Assembly: GCA_002964805.2 (NCBI GenBank) | Contig: PUDQ02000125.1 | Span: 62,001-126,000, forward strand | Direction: 5' to 3' | DNA length: 64,000 bases | Origin: Trametes villosa | Lineage: Eukaryota; Basidiomycota; Agaricomycetes; Polyporales; Polyporaceae | Part shown: positions 9,854-22,934 of the stretch, piece by piece | Layout of the letters: every line of letters starts with the position of its first letter | Numbering within the stretch: the stretch's first letter is position 1 | Made by a program: the position numbers and the translations under genes | The notes under the pieces: model-generated | Seen by the model: the letters and a program-made list of their open reading frames with translations, nothing else | Databases searched by the model: none | Told to the model about the DNA's origin: nothing

Positions 9854-11883
9854 CTTACGCATAGTTCTGTCAATACGTGCATTATCTACGAGCGAGTATG
9901 ATCTCACCTAGCAAGAACACATTTTCCATACCGCTTCCTGTAGTATCCGCGTAGTCAAGGAGGGACCCCCTCTCGCTCGCGAGCCGGACAGGATCCAGCG
10001 AACGCAGCCGATTCTCCTTAGATCCGAGCTGATTCGTGATCGCATTGATCGCTGTCATTGCCCATTCTGTGTCAGCCGCCTTCATGCGAGATGACCAGTG
10101 CCCCTTTTCGAAGTAGAGAACCAAGGCGGCAGACTCGTCTTCGGACAGAAGTGCGTAGTCCGCGTCGAGGACGCTCAAAATGACCAGCAGCCACAGGAGC
10201 TGCTGTTCATTGTCTCCACCGAATGGTCCGCCGTTTGAGTCCGCCGTTTGACCGAAATGCTCCTGCGTGGACTTGCGAAGTTGACGGAAGAACACTATAA
10301 GGCGCTCATGGTCGACGTCCATGAGGCAAATGGTCGCCGCATCGAGGGCGTCTGGATGGAGAGTTGAGCTGTACGCTTTAACGAGAACTTGCGTGTCCAA
10401 ATCTTTGGTGGAATCGCGGATTTTCGCCTGTTCTTGGCCCTGCCACGATTGTCCACGGTTTCTCCAGGTCTGAACCTCTGGAATGTGATCCAGTGATGAT
10501 ATAAGAGATGTGAAGACAAGTTGCAAGGTACGGAAGATGGAAAGAAAGGAGTGGGATGTGGTGGTTATTGACGAGTCACTAACTGAGGATTGGGGCTCCG
10601 AGGGTGCCTCTGTAAGTGCGAGCACATGAACGAAGGTCGCGCAGAGCCAAGTCCAGCGGGATAGGAGTGTATTCGGTGCACCCTTGATAGTGTTGATGAA
10701 GGCGCAGGTACAAGAAGATATGGCAACACCTATCCGGTACAGGAGGTACTTTGGCTGCCATAGTGAGTACAGCAGTCGTGCTTGGGGGGTAAGATACGAG
10801 CAGTCTGTCTTGAAGAGCGGCAGGAGGGTGCTGACAACAATGAAGAGTCCCAAGGAGCCCACTAGTGCGGACGAGAGTGCGGCGACGGTGTTATGTAGGT
10901 TCCACAGGAGGACGAGGATGCCCGAGAGGAAACACGCCAGGGCGAGCTGCAGAAGCACTGGTATGATGGTGACGATGTTCTCTACGCCCCACCTCTCAAG
11001 ATTATTGAGTCGATGCTGACGTAGTTGGGCAACGTGGCGGGATGTTCCTGAGACGCCGCTTGTATACTCGTTGGTCCATTGACGGACAACGATGCCAATT
11101 GTGGCAGCGGCGAGGCTGAGAATGAGCCCCGAAAACAGGAGGCCGTTGAGCCATACGGCCCAGCGCGGAACAGCGACGGGTATGGTATGATTGGCGGCAA
11201 CAGCGGTACCCGGCTGCTGGGTGGAGTTGATGAATGGGGGGTATATGGAGAAGCTGGCAAGCTGATAGGATATCTGTTGAAGAATCGCGATAGAGGGATC
11301 GGGCGAGGCGGGACTCAGGAGGATGTATGTCTGTACGTTGAACGTCGTGAGGACAGCTGAGAACAGCCCCGCCTGAACGTTTTTGATTAGCATCCTCACC
11401 ACGGGCAGCAGCGCGCAGGGCACGCACGAAGACGAGGTAGCTATCGATCTCTTCCTTCCACCGCTTGATCATCTCATCGCTATACATCTGCACCATCGCC
11501 GCTGCATCGGACCAGGCTTTCGCTTTCTCTTCTTGAGTGTGCACTTTTTTACGTCTTTTGTACACATCCTGCAGTGAACCATCCGAGTGTTATCCAGGAG
11601 CCAACGATGGACAGGCGGGACATACCCGTATTGTGTCCATTTTTGGAATCTCTGGTCGCGCAGATGCCTCTGGCTCTCTTGCGTTTTCCTTCTCGTTCTT
11701 CTAAAGGTCAGAGCTGTGAGCTATAGGCACGGATCATCTCAGAAAATCCGCACTGACGCCAATAACGTTCTCTTCAACAACCGCCTCCGAATCTTTCGCT
11801 ATCCGGGGCTGGTCTCTGGAATAGTCCGGGTGGGACAGGTGGCCCACCAAATGTTCGCCTGCTTCTTGGGACGTGCGAGACAT
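7636..11883 (-). CDS. DUF6535 membrane protein with four C-terminal modules (gene 1)
   Basis: Exons, minus strand: 11883-11752, 11700-11626, 11568-11428, 11372-9908, 9853-9350, 9295-8786, 8732-8217, 8162-7636; 1289 residues. Exon 3 gives an amphipathic segment (KAWSDAAAMVQMYSDEMIKRW) and joins exon 4 as VF|AGLFSAVLTT, the DUF6535 signature. Predicted membrane segments lie at about 117-135, 187-213, 249-275 and 277-303, with a conserved QWTNEY after the second. A soluble helical region (to 604) contains KAADTEWAM. Four modules follow: 605-772, 773-942, 943-1114 and 1115-1289. The start is the Met shared with genes 2 and 4 (MSxTS). Oddity: the first donor reads AGT|GCGGAT where gene 4 has AGG|GTGAGT, so exon 1 splicing may be weak. 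DUF6535 has no known biochemical role; a membrane-anchored location is inferred. Confidence 0.88.
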
Positions 11884-12559
11884 TTCGGGGTTTCTTGTGA
11901 ATAGTACAGAGTGGCTGACGCAAATGGAGGACGATTTGATGAGTCTCCGAGCTTGTGAGGAGCCTCGCAGCGCCAGAGGAGCGTGATGCGTGCTTCCCTG
12001 CTTCCTCGTCTTCAATTTCGCACGCCGGATGTCGCATGTCAGTTGGTGACCGTGTACAAGGCCGAACCTTCCACACGTATGATGCGGCAACGCTCAACGC
12101 CTACGGGGTATACACTACAAAGACAGGGCACCGGGACTATGGAAGTACAACGAAAACCACACCAGACATATGCATATGCACTGGAAATCAGCAGCCCGCG
12201 AGACTTCTAGCTCTCAAATCACACAACGCTCGCGCTCGCCACTCGCGCCCATGTATCCGGTGTCAAACCACACATTAGTACACATTGTCCGCCCAATGTC
12301 GGTTCTCTTGAGAGTCACCGCCAAGCATCCGGTATACGGGACGACGACGTGCTATTCAAACGTATCTGTCTGACGGGTGTACATCGGCTCATCTCTACAC
12401 AACGGGAGAAGACGAGCCTCCCCGATGTCGTAAGTGGGGTAAAGATCCCGTCGGATCGCCTCCGCATGAGGCTCTTGACATGCGTGCTGAAAAGCAGATC
12501 TCAGTTAGTGGCGGAGATCAGCAACACATATTCATGACGCACCCATTGTGCGTCTTCAC
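11884..12559. other. Upstream flank of gene 1 and inter-unit spacer
   Basis: The part to about 12060 aligns with sequence upstream of genes 2 (to about 26140) and 4 (to about 56040), including a TGCTTCCTCG-type motif, so it is the shared promoter and 5' leader region. From about 12060 to 12540 nothing matches the other units and no gene is supported. Confidence 0.5.
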
Positions 12560-12983
12560 TACCGTTGTGCCTAGCGCGGCGAGCCCGCGATCGGTTCACC
12601 ACGCTCAGGCGAGGCGCGCCCTGAAGCTTTGAAGGATTTTGGCCGTAGCTGCGACGCGACATAGAGCCCAACTGGAGCGCAGAGGCATCGTGGTAAAACT
12701 CACGGGAGGAGGACAAAAAGTCCACGGCATACTCAGCGAAGGAACAAGAACAGCATCTCGGACGATCATGGCAGACGAGAACTGGACGCATCAAAAGAGG
12801 GAGGTACAAAGGCGGCTGTGTTTGCTGGCGAATCCGAGGTGGGAAATCTTCAGTCCGGAGAGAACTCGTGGGTGCTCCCCAATAATGCGGCGCGAACCGA
12901 GCAGCGACGGTCCAAGTAACGAGCTGCAGCGCACTTTGATGAGTATGCAGACCGTCAGATAGAGGTGCACAAATATGGCGTAC

Positions 12984-13401
12984 CATCGAGACTCCTCCCA
13001 AGGGCCTCCACGTCGTCAGGGCAACGGGCACCAGTGTTTCTGAGTGTAGGCATCCGATGATGCTTTGCTGCGCAGGACATCCTCGCTCATACTGCTCTTG
13101 CGGCTGAGAGGAGGGGAATATCGGGTGCGCACCGGCCGGATTGAGCTACTGCATCAGCAGTTCTTTCGCATCTGCGAGTGACAGGACCAGTGTCAGCGAT
13201 ACTTGATCGAAAGGAAGAGGTCATGTACTCACAGTCGAGCTTGTATGAGCACGCCTATTATAAAAGTATCAGTCCCCCGATGACATGGAGCGAGGAGAAA
13301 GCCACTCATTGGGCTCCCCTGACGTTCACTACCTCCACCGCGGGATTAACCGCCACCTCACGAGTCTCGCCAGCCTAAACGCTCGCAGAGGTCGCAGACA
13401 T
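12984..13401 (-). pseudogene. P1 remnant, R2 copy, with in-frame stop
   Basis: The ATG at 13401 opens MSATSASV and is followed at once by TAG, where R1 reads on. Later exon-like blocks are still alignable, ending in RCPDDVEALGRSLDG before a GTACGCC donor at 12983. A point stop in an otherwise conserved exon set marks this copy as a pseudogene. Confidence 0.5.
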
Positions 13402-13700
13402 TCTTCGTCCACGTTGTATACTGCATTTGCTGGGCTCATCCAGGGATAAGACAATAACATTTGGTCGTATCCACAGCTTGCTCACCGGAAACAACGAGTC
13501 AGTATACGCGCGCGTGGGGCGGTACGGGAATTTCAGGCTGCTATACGGCAGGACTGGCTCGTCAGACAACACGGCGCTGGGTCGGTCAATCGGAGAGGCC
13601 GCCAGATATATAGCACGAACGACTTGGAGCTCAGAATAGTGGACGCGGGGAGAGAACAGCCAACGCCGACGACGACGCTCGTCGAGCGACTCGCACAGGC

Positions 13701-13776
13701 CACGCGACGCGGGAGAAGCGCGGTCACGTGGGCGTGTTCTCAGGCTCCTATAGGCCCGCGGCCCCGCGCGCTCGCG
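13701..13776. promoter_or_regulatory. Conserved E-box/GC-rich block, R2 copy
   Basis: CACGTG at 13725-13730 with the CTCAGGCTCCTATAGG and GC-rich segments in the same order and spacing as at 1151-1224 and 31899-31973. Confidence 0.4.
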
Positions 13777-13984
13777 CCTGCTTCTCGCCGCCCTCGCCGT
13801 CCGCGCAGCACACCGCCGTGGGTCCACCTCCACGGAGCGTTCTTCGTAGCAGCGGGGTGATGCGCGGTAGCGCTGTCCTCTCGACGCTCTCCTCTGGGGC
13901 GGGCAGGCCTCAAGATGGCGAATCCGAGGACGTTGAGTCGAGCTCCGAGTTGGGCAGGGTGCGGGAGTGTCGGGGAGTATCAAC

Positions 13985-14250
13985 GGTGGGAAGCTGGCCG
14001 CGATTGAAGAGCAGAGTATTGACGAGGCTGGTGCTACGGCGCCAGGCCCGGGGGCTCTGTCCTGACGCACGGGCGTTTTCCTTTACGATAAGGGCGAGTG
14101 CGACGAGAATTAGACACGTTCGAACAGACGAGCACGTACGCACCTGTTTCCGAGAGACGAGCGATAGTCCGCAGCTCGCTATCCGCAGGTACCGCGTCGC
14201 GGTGGTGTAAACGACACGCAGCACCACAGAAACAACGACCGTCCATGCAC
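13985..14250 (-). pseudogene. Possible fungal membrane-protein remnant (DUF6533/6534-like)
   Basis: The minus-strand frame gives a hydrophobic run (CLILVALALIV), a polar basic stretch, and SLVNTLLFNRG. This order resembles the membrane segment, basic loop and LLxRDG turn typical of Agaricomycete DUF6533/DUF6534 proteins. R1 (about 1400-1560) and R4 (about 32200-32340) have the same DNA with frame changes. The match is from memory of the family pattern and is short, so it is weak. Confidence 0.2.
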
Positions 14251-15389
14251 GTGCACAGTCACCCTTCAAAAGAAAGCTACGAACGCTGCGATATACATGC
14301 GTGAGCAGGAAATGGCCGGTATACTCGCGCGGAGCACGTACTCGCCTGCACATATCCTCCTCCCATGTTATCGGTATCGCACATCTGTGCGGCACTGGGG
14401 AAACCGATACCGCAATGCCATGAGTGGGCACACCATGTTTTCGATCGATTTCCCGCAGTACAATCGGATGACTGAGGTCCTGGAACGACGAGCGACATCA
14501 GTGGACATTCAAGGGTTCGTCCTCGCTGTGGGTGAGTGTATGCGCGACTTGGGCGGTGCTCAGCAAGGTCAATTTCCTCGTTATTCCGATTCTAACTGAG
14601 GAGTATCACTGGTAGGAGCAGTAGCTAATGCGGTAACGTACAGCTGATCTAGCAGTTTGAGCTGTTGCAGGCGATCTTGAAAGCCGACCGTGACGACGGT
14701 CGCGCTGTTGCGCGCGCGATCTCCAATCTCGCATTCTGGTTCCGTACAAGCTACACTCCGGATATCTTGGGGACTAGAAGACCATTGGACACTGCTGTTT
14801 GAGCTGGAGCCGCGCGTGATCGAGGTCGGGGACACCTGTTGCCAGACCTTTCCTGCAACCGTGAAGCACGGTTGAATGAGCGCTGGCCGTGAACGAAGAG
14901 AGAGGCCGATACTCACCACGTTTATGCGGCCTGAGCCGCACGGTATTGAGAGGGTTTCATGCCGCCCATGCGCGACGCGTCAAGCATTCTTGATGACACG
15001 GGTGGGAAGCGACTGGGTGGGCGAGCAACGAGAACGCGAGAGATGCGACACAACAGGCTGGGATGTACCTGGAAATGCTCAGGGGGTGCATTGTGGTTAG
15101 CACAGGAAAGGACTCACCGAGGTCCCTTCCTCACTCCCCGGCAATCGATTGAAGCACACAGCACCTACATCGACGAGGACTCAAGCAGTCCTGACGTGGT
15201 CTGCGGCAGAGCGGCCAGTGGTAGGCGAAGGTCCTTGTGGGATTTGTGCGACGTACTCTGTCGCCGCAACCTTGCCAAAAGCAGCGCACGTAGTTGGCAA
15301 TGTGGGGAATGCGTTCATAACCCCCGCAAGCAGTCCGAGGGGAGTGAAGGGCGAGAGGCGAGAGAGGCGTGTCAGTCAGGCGCCGCGGT

Positions 15390-15490
15390 CTGGCCAGGGG
15401 CCGTGACGTCATCGACAGAAGCGCCGGCGAGCGACGCGTCCCCGCGCTCTCTCCTTCCTCTTCTCTCTCACTCACTCACTCCCTCGCTCA
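15390..15490. promoter_or_regulatory. CRE-like TGACGTCA plus pyrimidine tract, R2 copy
   Basis: TGACGTCA at 15404-15411, then CGACAGAAGCGCCGGCGAG and a CT-rich tract to about 15490, as in the other R copies. Confidence 0.45.
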
Positions 15491-15539
15491 TTGAGGACGC
15501 GCTTTTCTCCTCTCTGGCAGTCGCTCTCATTTTCTCTGA

Positions 15540-17881
15540 CCTCACCTGGGCTGCTACTCTCCCCTGCTCCTTGTATGGCCTATCCTCGGTATCTCTGGCT
15601 TGGCCCAGCGCCTCGGAGACCTCCACCCTTTGGAACACTGGTGGCCCACACAACGAACTGTGTCGTGCGGGGAGGCCCGAAGCTCGTTATGCTCTTCTTT
15701 CTCTCATTCCCTGTTACCTTGTAAGTCTGCCTCTTCCTCGTTCGTGCTCGGTGACGTGCTGCGACGTGCTCGCAGTCTGTCGGGCTCTCTATCCGTCCTT
15801 GCTTGGAATTGCAAACAACGCGAGCTAACCTCCATCGCTTTACAGCTCCTGGACACGCCGCTAATACTCGTAAACCGAGGGCACCAGGAACTCGTTGCGT
15901 CCATGTCCGATGTCGGCACCTCCGCTGATCCCGTGTATCAGCCTCTCCCTTCTACACGGACAGTCCTACGCGAAAACCTCCCCCTTAGCGTTGTTCCTTA
16001 TCCGCTCCTACCTGGATCCGTGCGCTACTCATGAGAGACCTTCAGAGGACGCTCGTAGCCGACCCCGCCGCTCGCCCTGCCTCGGACATCTCTGCTGGGG
16101 ACATAGTGCTCATTGTGTATGGTGCGCGACTTCTCCGCATCTCGGGCCTGCTCTAGCTAACTGACGTGCTCGCCGCTGTCATCATCAGACCAGATATACC
16201 GATTGCAGGCCCTACCATCTCGCGCGCGCCCCGTCGTTTGCACGCCCCCTCCAGGTACGATTACGACGGCGACCTCCGCTAGGTCTCGCGCTTACAACGT
16301 ACCGGACGCGCACACTGTTTCGAAGCACTCATTCGCACGTCCGGCCGCCGTTCGAGCGCACGGTGGAGCTCTCGCCTCTCTACAATCCCGAAAATGCGCG
16401 CCTTGCTATTTTGACACCTCGTCGTAATGCACGGCGCCCACTTTCTTCTACCCTATCCACCATCTTCCGGCACCACGGTCTCTAGGCGAACTGAGTATAC
16501 TTGTTTGCGGATAGTACGACAAGCACTCTGCCCACGGAGACTCGGCGTACCGCGGCCACCCCGCACGCGTTGACGCTCTCCGGTACGACGTGACACCTCT
16601 GCTCGTAGCCCCATCGCTTGTTAAAGGATGTAGCGGCGGGTGCGCGTCTGCGCGCGCGCCGTGATTGGGCCTCGCAGGCGTGTCGCTCCGCCTTTCCGCC
16701 TTCCTCCCGACGTACGGGCTCCGAATTTTCTGTGCCCGCCCTGCGCAGGTGTCACGACTGCGAGGGGCTCGCGAGCCGGCTCTCGGGTGTATCTCCCGGT
16801 ACGTCACTGAAGTTGACGTGTCTATACGCTCAACTCGCCTCCCGTCAGGAGCAGGATAACACACGGAGCGCGCGGCAAGTCGTTCTCGAGCCTCTGGCGA
16901 CGTCGCTCCCCGTCACATAGTCAGGAAGCCTGCGCTCGTCCGTCTGGACACCTCTCCCCCTCACGCTTGACGACGACACCTCGCCACGTTCCGGCTCTTC
17001 TCGCAACAGCACTCCGCGCAACGAAACGGCCGTCGCCCGGCGAACGCGCAACCTCGCACCTGCGCTCCCAGAACTATGGGTCCTCCTAGCGCCGGTTTGC
17101 GCCCATATGCTGGTGCGCTGCCTAAGCACGAGTCGCAGGTCCAATGTTGTGGACATCAGGGGGCTACGCGTAAACGTTGGTATCTTCGGGTAAGTGTCCA
17201 AAGCGTGTACCGGCGTCATACTTCTGACAGACTCCGAGGCGAGCCCGGGGTGGCTCCCTGATATCTTTCCCCGGCTTCCTAGCGCTGCAGGGTCCTATAC
17301 AGGACTGTCTCCTCGCGCGGCCTATCCCTCCCGGATGGCCCTCCGGCGCGTTGTCTGGGCGAAGCAAAACTCCCTGCGGGGGCGTCTCCTTCTGCGCACC
17401 CTCGTCAAGAAGTGCGGTACCTCGTAACTGTTCTAGCGCCCCTACCCGTTCGTGCCCTACGTGTTGCATTCGCGCGGGACGTGCGCGACATACACCTCAT
17501 GGGTGGACCACCAAGACGCGCATCCACCAGCGTCTGAGGGACGTCAATATCGTCGCCATGTCCCCTCTACGATGCCGCTGGGACACACGGTACCGCCGGA
17601 TACGCATCACGATTGCCCAGGGCGTGAACGCGTACACGAGCGCAAGAGGCTCATTGTTCCACCCTGCGCGCCGTCGAATCTCCGAGCTCACGTTCGCGCT
17701 CGGCACACTGGTCCTGCGCCTTGTTCGTCGTGCCTATATCGGCGGATTCCTCCGGGGGAACGGCACTCGCACCGAGTGCCCACGGCTACCCGCCTGCAGC
17801 GACCTCGCCTTGTCCGCGCTCCTTGACTGCGCTCGGAGGACGCGTGTCGCCATCCACCTCGGAGGCGTTCAACAGCTCTGA
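15540..17881 (+). pseudogene. P2 degenerate gene, R2 copy
   Basis: Same ordered blocks as in R1. The last part keeps an open frame at 17351-17881 that includes RITIAQGVNAYTSARGS and RRAYIGGFLRGNGTRTECP, which aligns with coding-like blocks at about 5430 (R1), 30860 (R3) and 36030 (R4). The upstream half has stops and frame changes. The open 3' part could be a surviving exon. No family recognised. Confidence 0.35.
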
Positions 17882-19099
17882 TGGGGATCTCCGGGCCAGG
17901 GGAAGCCCTTCCGGAACCTCCTGGCCATAGGTTCGTCGACGGGCGGGGCACGCAAGGTAACCAAGTGAAGTTATTCTCGCACGCTGCGCATATATGTACG
18001 TCTTGTGGACTACGTACCACTAGTCATACGTAACCAAAATCTCGTGCGCATGCGCCACTGGTCATACTGGCCCTTCCTCGTCGTTGCTAGTTGAATATTA
18101 TCATATTTGGGTCCTAACTACATCGCGCCGGTACTAGCAAAAGCGGGCCCGAGTGCACCCAGGCTTGGAGCTCGACGTCGCGACGTAAGTCCGAAGGCCA
18201 CATTCGACCTTTGTCACAGCACCTCGCGGACCACGCTGCTAGCCTCGCGCCGCACGTACACCCGAGCCCCTCGTACTGTAAAGATCATCTAAGCTCGCGC
18301 GTACGCCTCTTGTAGCGCACGAGGACAAGGGCCATCCCGCGAACGTGGTCCAAAGACAGACGACACGCCATGCCGATCCACCCGCGGCGAACCTGTGGCC
18401 CTACGTCGAGCGATCGTCCACGACAGCAATACTTCGCAGGTCCTCCAGAGACGGACACGAGAGCCGCGTTGCCGTGAGGGCACTGTGCGCGTAACCTGTG
18501 ATGCGTGCTCCTGGGCGTGGGGGCGACGGGGAGCGTGCTTAGTGAAAGCCGTCAGCCCAAGGCAGAGCAACGAGGCTGCGACGTACCGTCGAGATGAACT
18601 TGAACAGCCGGGCCGGAGGTAGAGTACTGGACCTGCGCAATGCGCCTCTGTGACAGCGAAGGGATGACCGACAGAGCCGGTATCCATGCGTGCAGATGAG
18701 AACGTCGCACCTGCAAAGCGACTGCACGAAGTGATGGAGGCCCGAGGTTGCTCTTGAGCGGGTGGCCGCGAGGCTGCCCATCCTTCCGGCAGGACCCTAC
18801 ACGGACAGCCAGAAGGACGTGAGTGTACAGCCCAGGTTCCGATCGTGTACCTGACCTACATACACACAATCTGCGCAACGTCCCTGCTAGCTGAGCATGA
18901 GCGGAGGGCGCCGACCCTCGCACTTCTGCAACATGCAGCCACGCCTTGCGCGTGCCGTCCTCCGCCTGGGCACGTCGGATGCACGGTACTCGTACGTTCG
19001 TGCCGAGACATTGCTGCGAGGAATAGAGCCTAGAGAGGTGTATCTGGAGCGCGAGAGGAATTCAATCGATGAAAGTGCATCGCGCCTGCACGGAGAGCC

Positions 19100-21770
19100 G
19101 CAATGAGCTCACCTGGGTGACGGCCACATAACGGGACCTGGGTATCACGAGGGGCTCAAATACGCAGGCTGGATGTAGGAGCGGAGGATTCTCCGGAGCG
19201 CAGGTGGTCTACATTTGTTTGAACCGGGGAACGCGCGTGCGGGTGTCGGGGTGGACCTCTGAAGCATGCATATGGCCCGCCCATACAATGGGATTCTGAG
19301 GACGAAGACGGCGGCGTGACCTATGAGCTACACATCTTTGACGAGCGAAGAGGCACTTACGCTCACCTTGAACACGGTTCAGTAGTACGCGGTATTGAGA
19401 AGAGAGCCTCGGATGCGGGGCGAGTGCGATCTTTCGGGGTATTTGTGCTGAAAACGTCCTGTAGATGTGAAACGTCGGGGGATTGGGTAGGTGTGAGTTC
19501 GGCTAGGCGCGGATATACTGACTGGAATAACGGGATTCGGCTTGAAATACAGCGAGCAGTTGGGTCGCGCGGAGTTTCTCACGAGCTGGAGGGGCGGATA
19601 CGACAATGTAGTAGATTGAGAAAGAGAAGAAGGACATACAGTTCAACTATACGAGTGCGGACTGCGAGCCACGCATGTAGCACTGTGGCAACCGCGCGCA
19701 CGAGCCAAGGAGACCCCCTTGGGCAACGAGAGACTGTCGACCGAGAAGGCGATGCTCGCACAACGAGTTGAAGCACTGTCGCAGGACAAGGGTTAGCACG
19801 CTGATTGAAAGCTACTTTCGCACTGGGACGTTGAATATACTGACGGACGACCGTCCGGAGGACCGTTAACATAGATGTTTACCTGAACGGGGTAGGGGAC
19901 GACATGGGGCTTCGAAAGGCAGATCTCGGGACGGAGACGTGATACGTTTCCAGTATCTGTATGGTGCTTACCTGAACATATATCCGTCTCATTCACTGGT
20001 CGCTGCTCCTCTCCAGAGAGTTGAGGATGATGGTACACGGACAGACGCCGCGGGTCGCAAGTCGGTCGTGTCAGGAGAGGAATAGACAAGCAATATCAAG
20101 ACCTGAGGTCGACATCTTCAAGTTCCCTCGGGCAGTGTGTTACAAATGTGAATGGTTCTGCCGCCGCAGAGGAGGATGTGAGAGAGTGAGAGAGAGAGCT
20201 CTTGACGCGATGACGTCTCGTCGGTAGGCTTCGGCGCTTGGCATACCCGTCTCTTTCGTCTGTTCGGTCATGTTCTCTGCTTCCCTTCCGTCCTCCTGCT
20301 CTCCTGCGTCACCATTCATGGAAAGAAATGATTCGGGTAGATGGATATCACGGTAAGTGGTATGTGCCCTGCATTGGGACTGAGTACTGCGTGCTGATGA
20401 TGCAGCTCGCAGGTCTCTGGGGACGCCACCATTTCAGACTTCCGAGGGCTCGCGATGTAATCTGAGCTAGTACCGCCGTTTTACTCCAGCGCATCCTTCT
20501 AGACAAACCGGCCGTACGTTTGAAGGGGGTGTGGCATCATCCGTGGTCATGGATATGCACCACGTCACGGACGCGCGCGTGCGAGGCGGGGGTGTACAGG
20601 GCTAGTGAATGCCTCGGTGCGCCAGATTCTGGCCCGCGACCCGAGGTGCTCGACATAACGGTATGTCTCAGCAACATACAGCTCACTCACTGTGACTTCC
20701 TGTATCAACATAGCTCAACGTATCTCCCCCATCCCGTCTACGTCGACTCGCTCGACATCCATGGCAGCACGTTCCCGGCGTCGCGTAATAATGAACCGCG
20801 CACGCCCGGCCTCGGACGTACTATCTCACCACCCCATCTTCACAAGTACGGATCGACGGAAACCACGCTACGGATGGGGGATACCAGTACGTATATTTAC
20901 CCCCGCAACATTGAATTTACAGCCAACTCGAGCTCGCCATCCCTGTAGCCCGCTGTGCGACTCATTTCACCGTGCACCCTGGGACCAATCCAGCACCCCG
21001 TCCTCTGCCGTTCTCGCGGACGCGGCTTTGCATTGGACGAGCACATTTTTCACAAGCAACGCCGCAACTTCGCGCGGAGATCCGGTGGAAATAGACGCGG
21101 GTCTTCAGCCCGATGAACGTTCGACACGCTGGCGAACAGCGCGATGCAGAGGTCAGTAAGCCTTTTAGGCCGCTTTCGCTGAGCCCCTGTCTGATCTAGC
21201 GTATTATCTATCTCAACAACGAGTAGGCGGCAGCAAGCCACCGCCTACCTCAGCGCCGCCACGGTCTTCGTCCCGACATACCTATACTGCTACGTCTCGA
21301 AAAAACGTCCCCCGCGACTCTCGGAACCGCCCCCGCTTGAGCTACGTGTCGTGCTTTCGCTTCTGAGATCGTATCGCAGGCATAACGCGTGTAGCGTGTG
21401 CTCCGCCTATGGAAGATATCCCCGCATGGTACGTCAAGGATCCCGCGAATGAGCTCGTCCGTCCGCTGACCTCCTCCGTAGTCATGCATTGTAGCCTCGG
21501 CGTCGACTAAGGATAGGATTTCGCGAGGCACGCCTAGAATGCTGCTAGATGTGCGGCATATCGCAACCCGCCGGGGACGTGCAGGAATGATGTTCCGTAT
21601 CGTGCTCGTACATATGTCGTACTGATGTCCAAGTTTTTGCGCGTCGACCTGCAAGAGCATATCTCGCGCCACAGACGCTCCGACACGCACACGACAGGCT
21701 GGGCTCTATGCTAGAGGCGGGGGATGGCGCGTCGAATTGCTACATACACGGGGTGTCAGCGCTGTGACTG
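19100..21770. other. 2.7 kb segment shared with R4, absent from R1
   Basis: R2 19100-21770 aligns with R4 about 37240-39840. In R1 the flanking sequences are joined near 6520. It includes a GATGACGTCTCG stretch at about 20207, a CTGTTCGGTCATGTTCTCTG segment, and short exon-like blocks with GTACGTATA donors (about 20890). No continuous gene can be read. Confidence 0.5.
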
Positions 21771-22934
21771 CGCCTTGGACGCGAGCAGTGGTGGAAACGA
21801 GGGCGAGTGAAACTGTCGTGTATGGCAAATACATAGAGATTTTAAGTATCGAAGCAGAGGGTAGCAAAATCAGGACAACACAAGAACGAGCCAGCGTACG
21901 TATGGTGTACGGTAGATACAGCGAGATCGCAAGGGGACCAGGACGGGAAGGAAAGGGGAACAGGAGCAAGAAACATAGTAAGTACGGAACATCAGGAACA
22001 GAAGGGATAGATAGAGAGCGCGATAGAGGCAATTCAGGGCGTGTATCTTTCAAGAAGGGGAAGAGGCAGAGCAGAAGCGAGGGGAGAGAGGACGTACGTA
22101 CGTATCATACAACACCAGAACGAATCACGGAGTCCAGTACAGCGCATTCGAGGGTCGAGAAGAGAGCGAGACATAAAGGCCATATAACAGTGAAGGAGGA
22201 ATGCAGCGCACGACGCGAGCCTCTGCCACGCCGAGCGCGCCCGGCGAGACGTACAGTGCGCCGTCGGGAGGGAGGCGACGGCCTTTGCGTCCGCCCATGA
22301 CATCGATACGAGCGCAGGGCGGCACAGACACATCGTAGGGAAGGTGTTGAGGACGCGTCGCGAGGTGCGCGGCTGCCACCGGAAGAGCGATCGCGGCGGT
22401 TTACTGAGCGCAGTGTGAGAAGGACGAGTGGGAAGCAGACCACGGACGCGTCATGGGATCGAGAGACGTCCGCGCGCGAGGTAGAGAGTGCCGCAAGCAG
22501 GGGACACTTGCTGAAGTAGGGTGCCCGGAGATGCGAGGGCACTGGGAACCGTTGGATGATACTGACATAGCGAGAGGGGAAGAGAGATTGGGCAAGCATG
22601 GACAAAGCGCGAGGGATGAGGGAGAATCGCTGCTGGATTGAAGGGGAGAGCGCGATAGGAAGACTGTGGAGGTGCGCCTTAGCGTCATGTTCGACGCGTG
22701 GAAGCGCATTCCCGGAGGGCGGAGAGTACTGGTCGCCTACGAGGAGCGGTGTCCGGCAGGGAGAGCATCTTCAGTAGGGGCAGCGTTCTCCCCAGTCGCT
22801 GAGGGAGCGACCGCGCTCGAGGGAGAGGGAAGAGGGGATTCATGGGGTGAGAGTGGTCCGCTCGGGAGGACTCTCGCTTCCGCACTTGAGACGCTCGTTT
22901 GGGGTTCCTTTAAAGGGGATCTGAGCGGAAGAGA

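Larger units (their letters stand above)
12560..22934. repeat. Degenerate repeat block R2 (longest copy)
   Basis: Aligns with R1 from near position 57 (GAGGCGCG-rich start) through its end at gene 2. Contains the CACGTG block, the CRE-like site, the P1 and P2 remnants and the 2.7 kb segment missing from R1. The last kilobase (about 21780-22930) is strikingly close to R4 39830-40850, closer than either is to R1. Confidence 0.8.
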
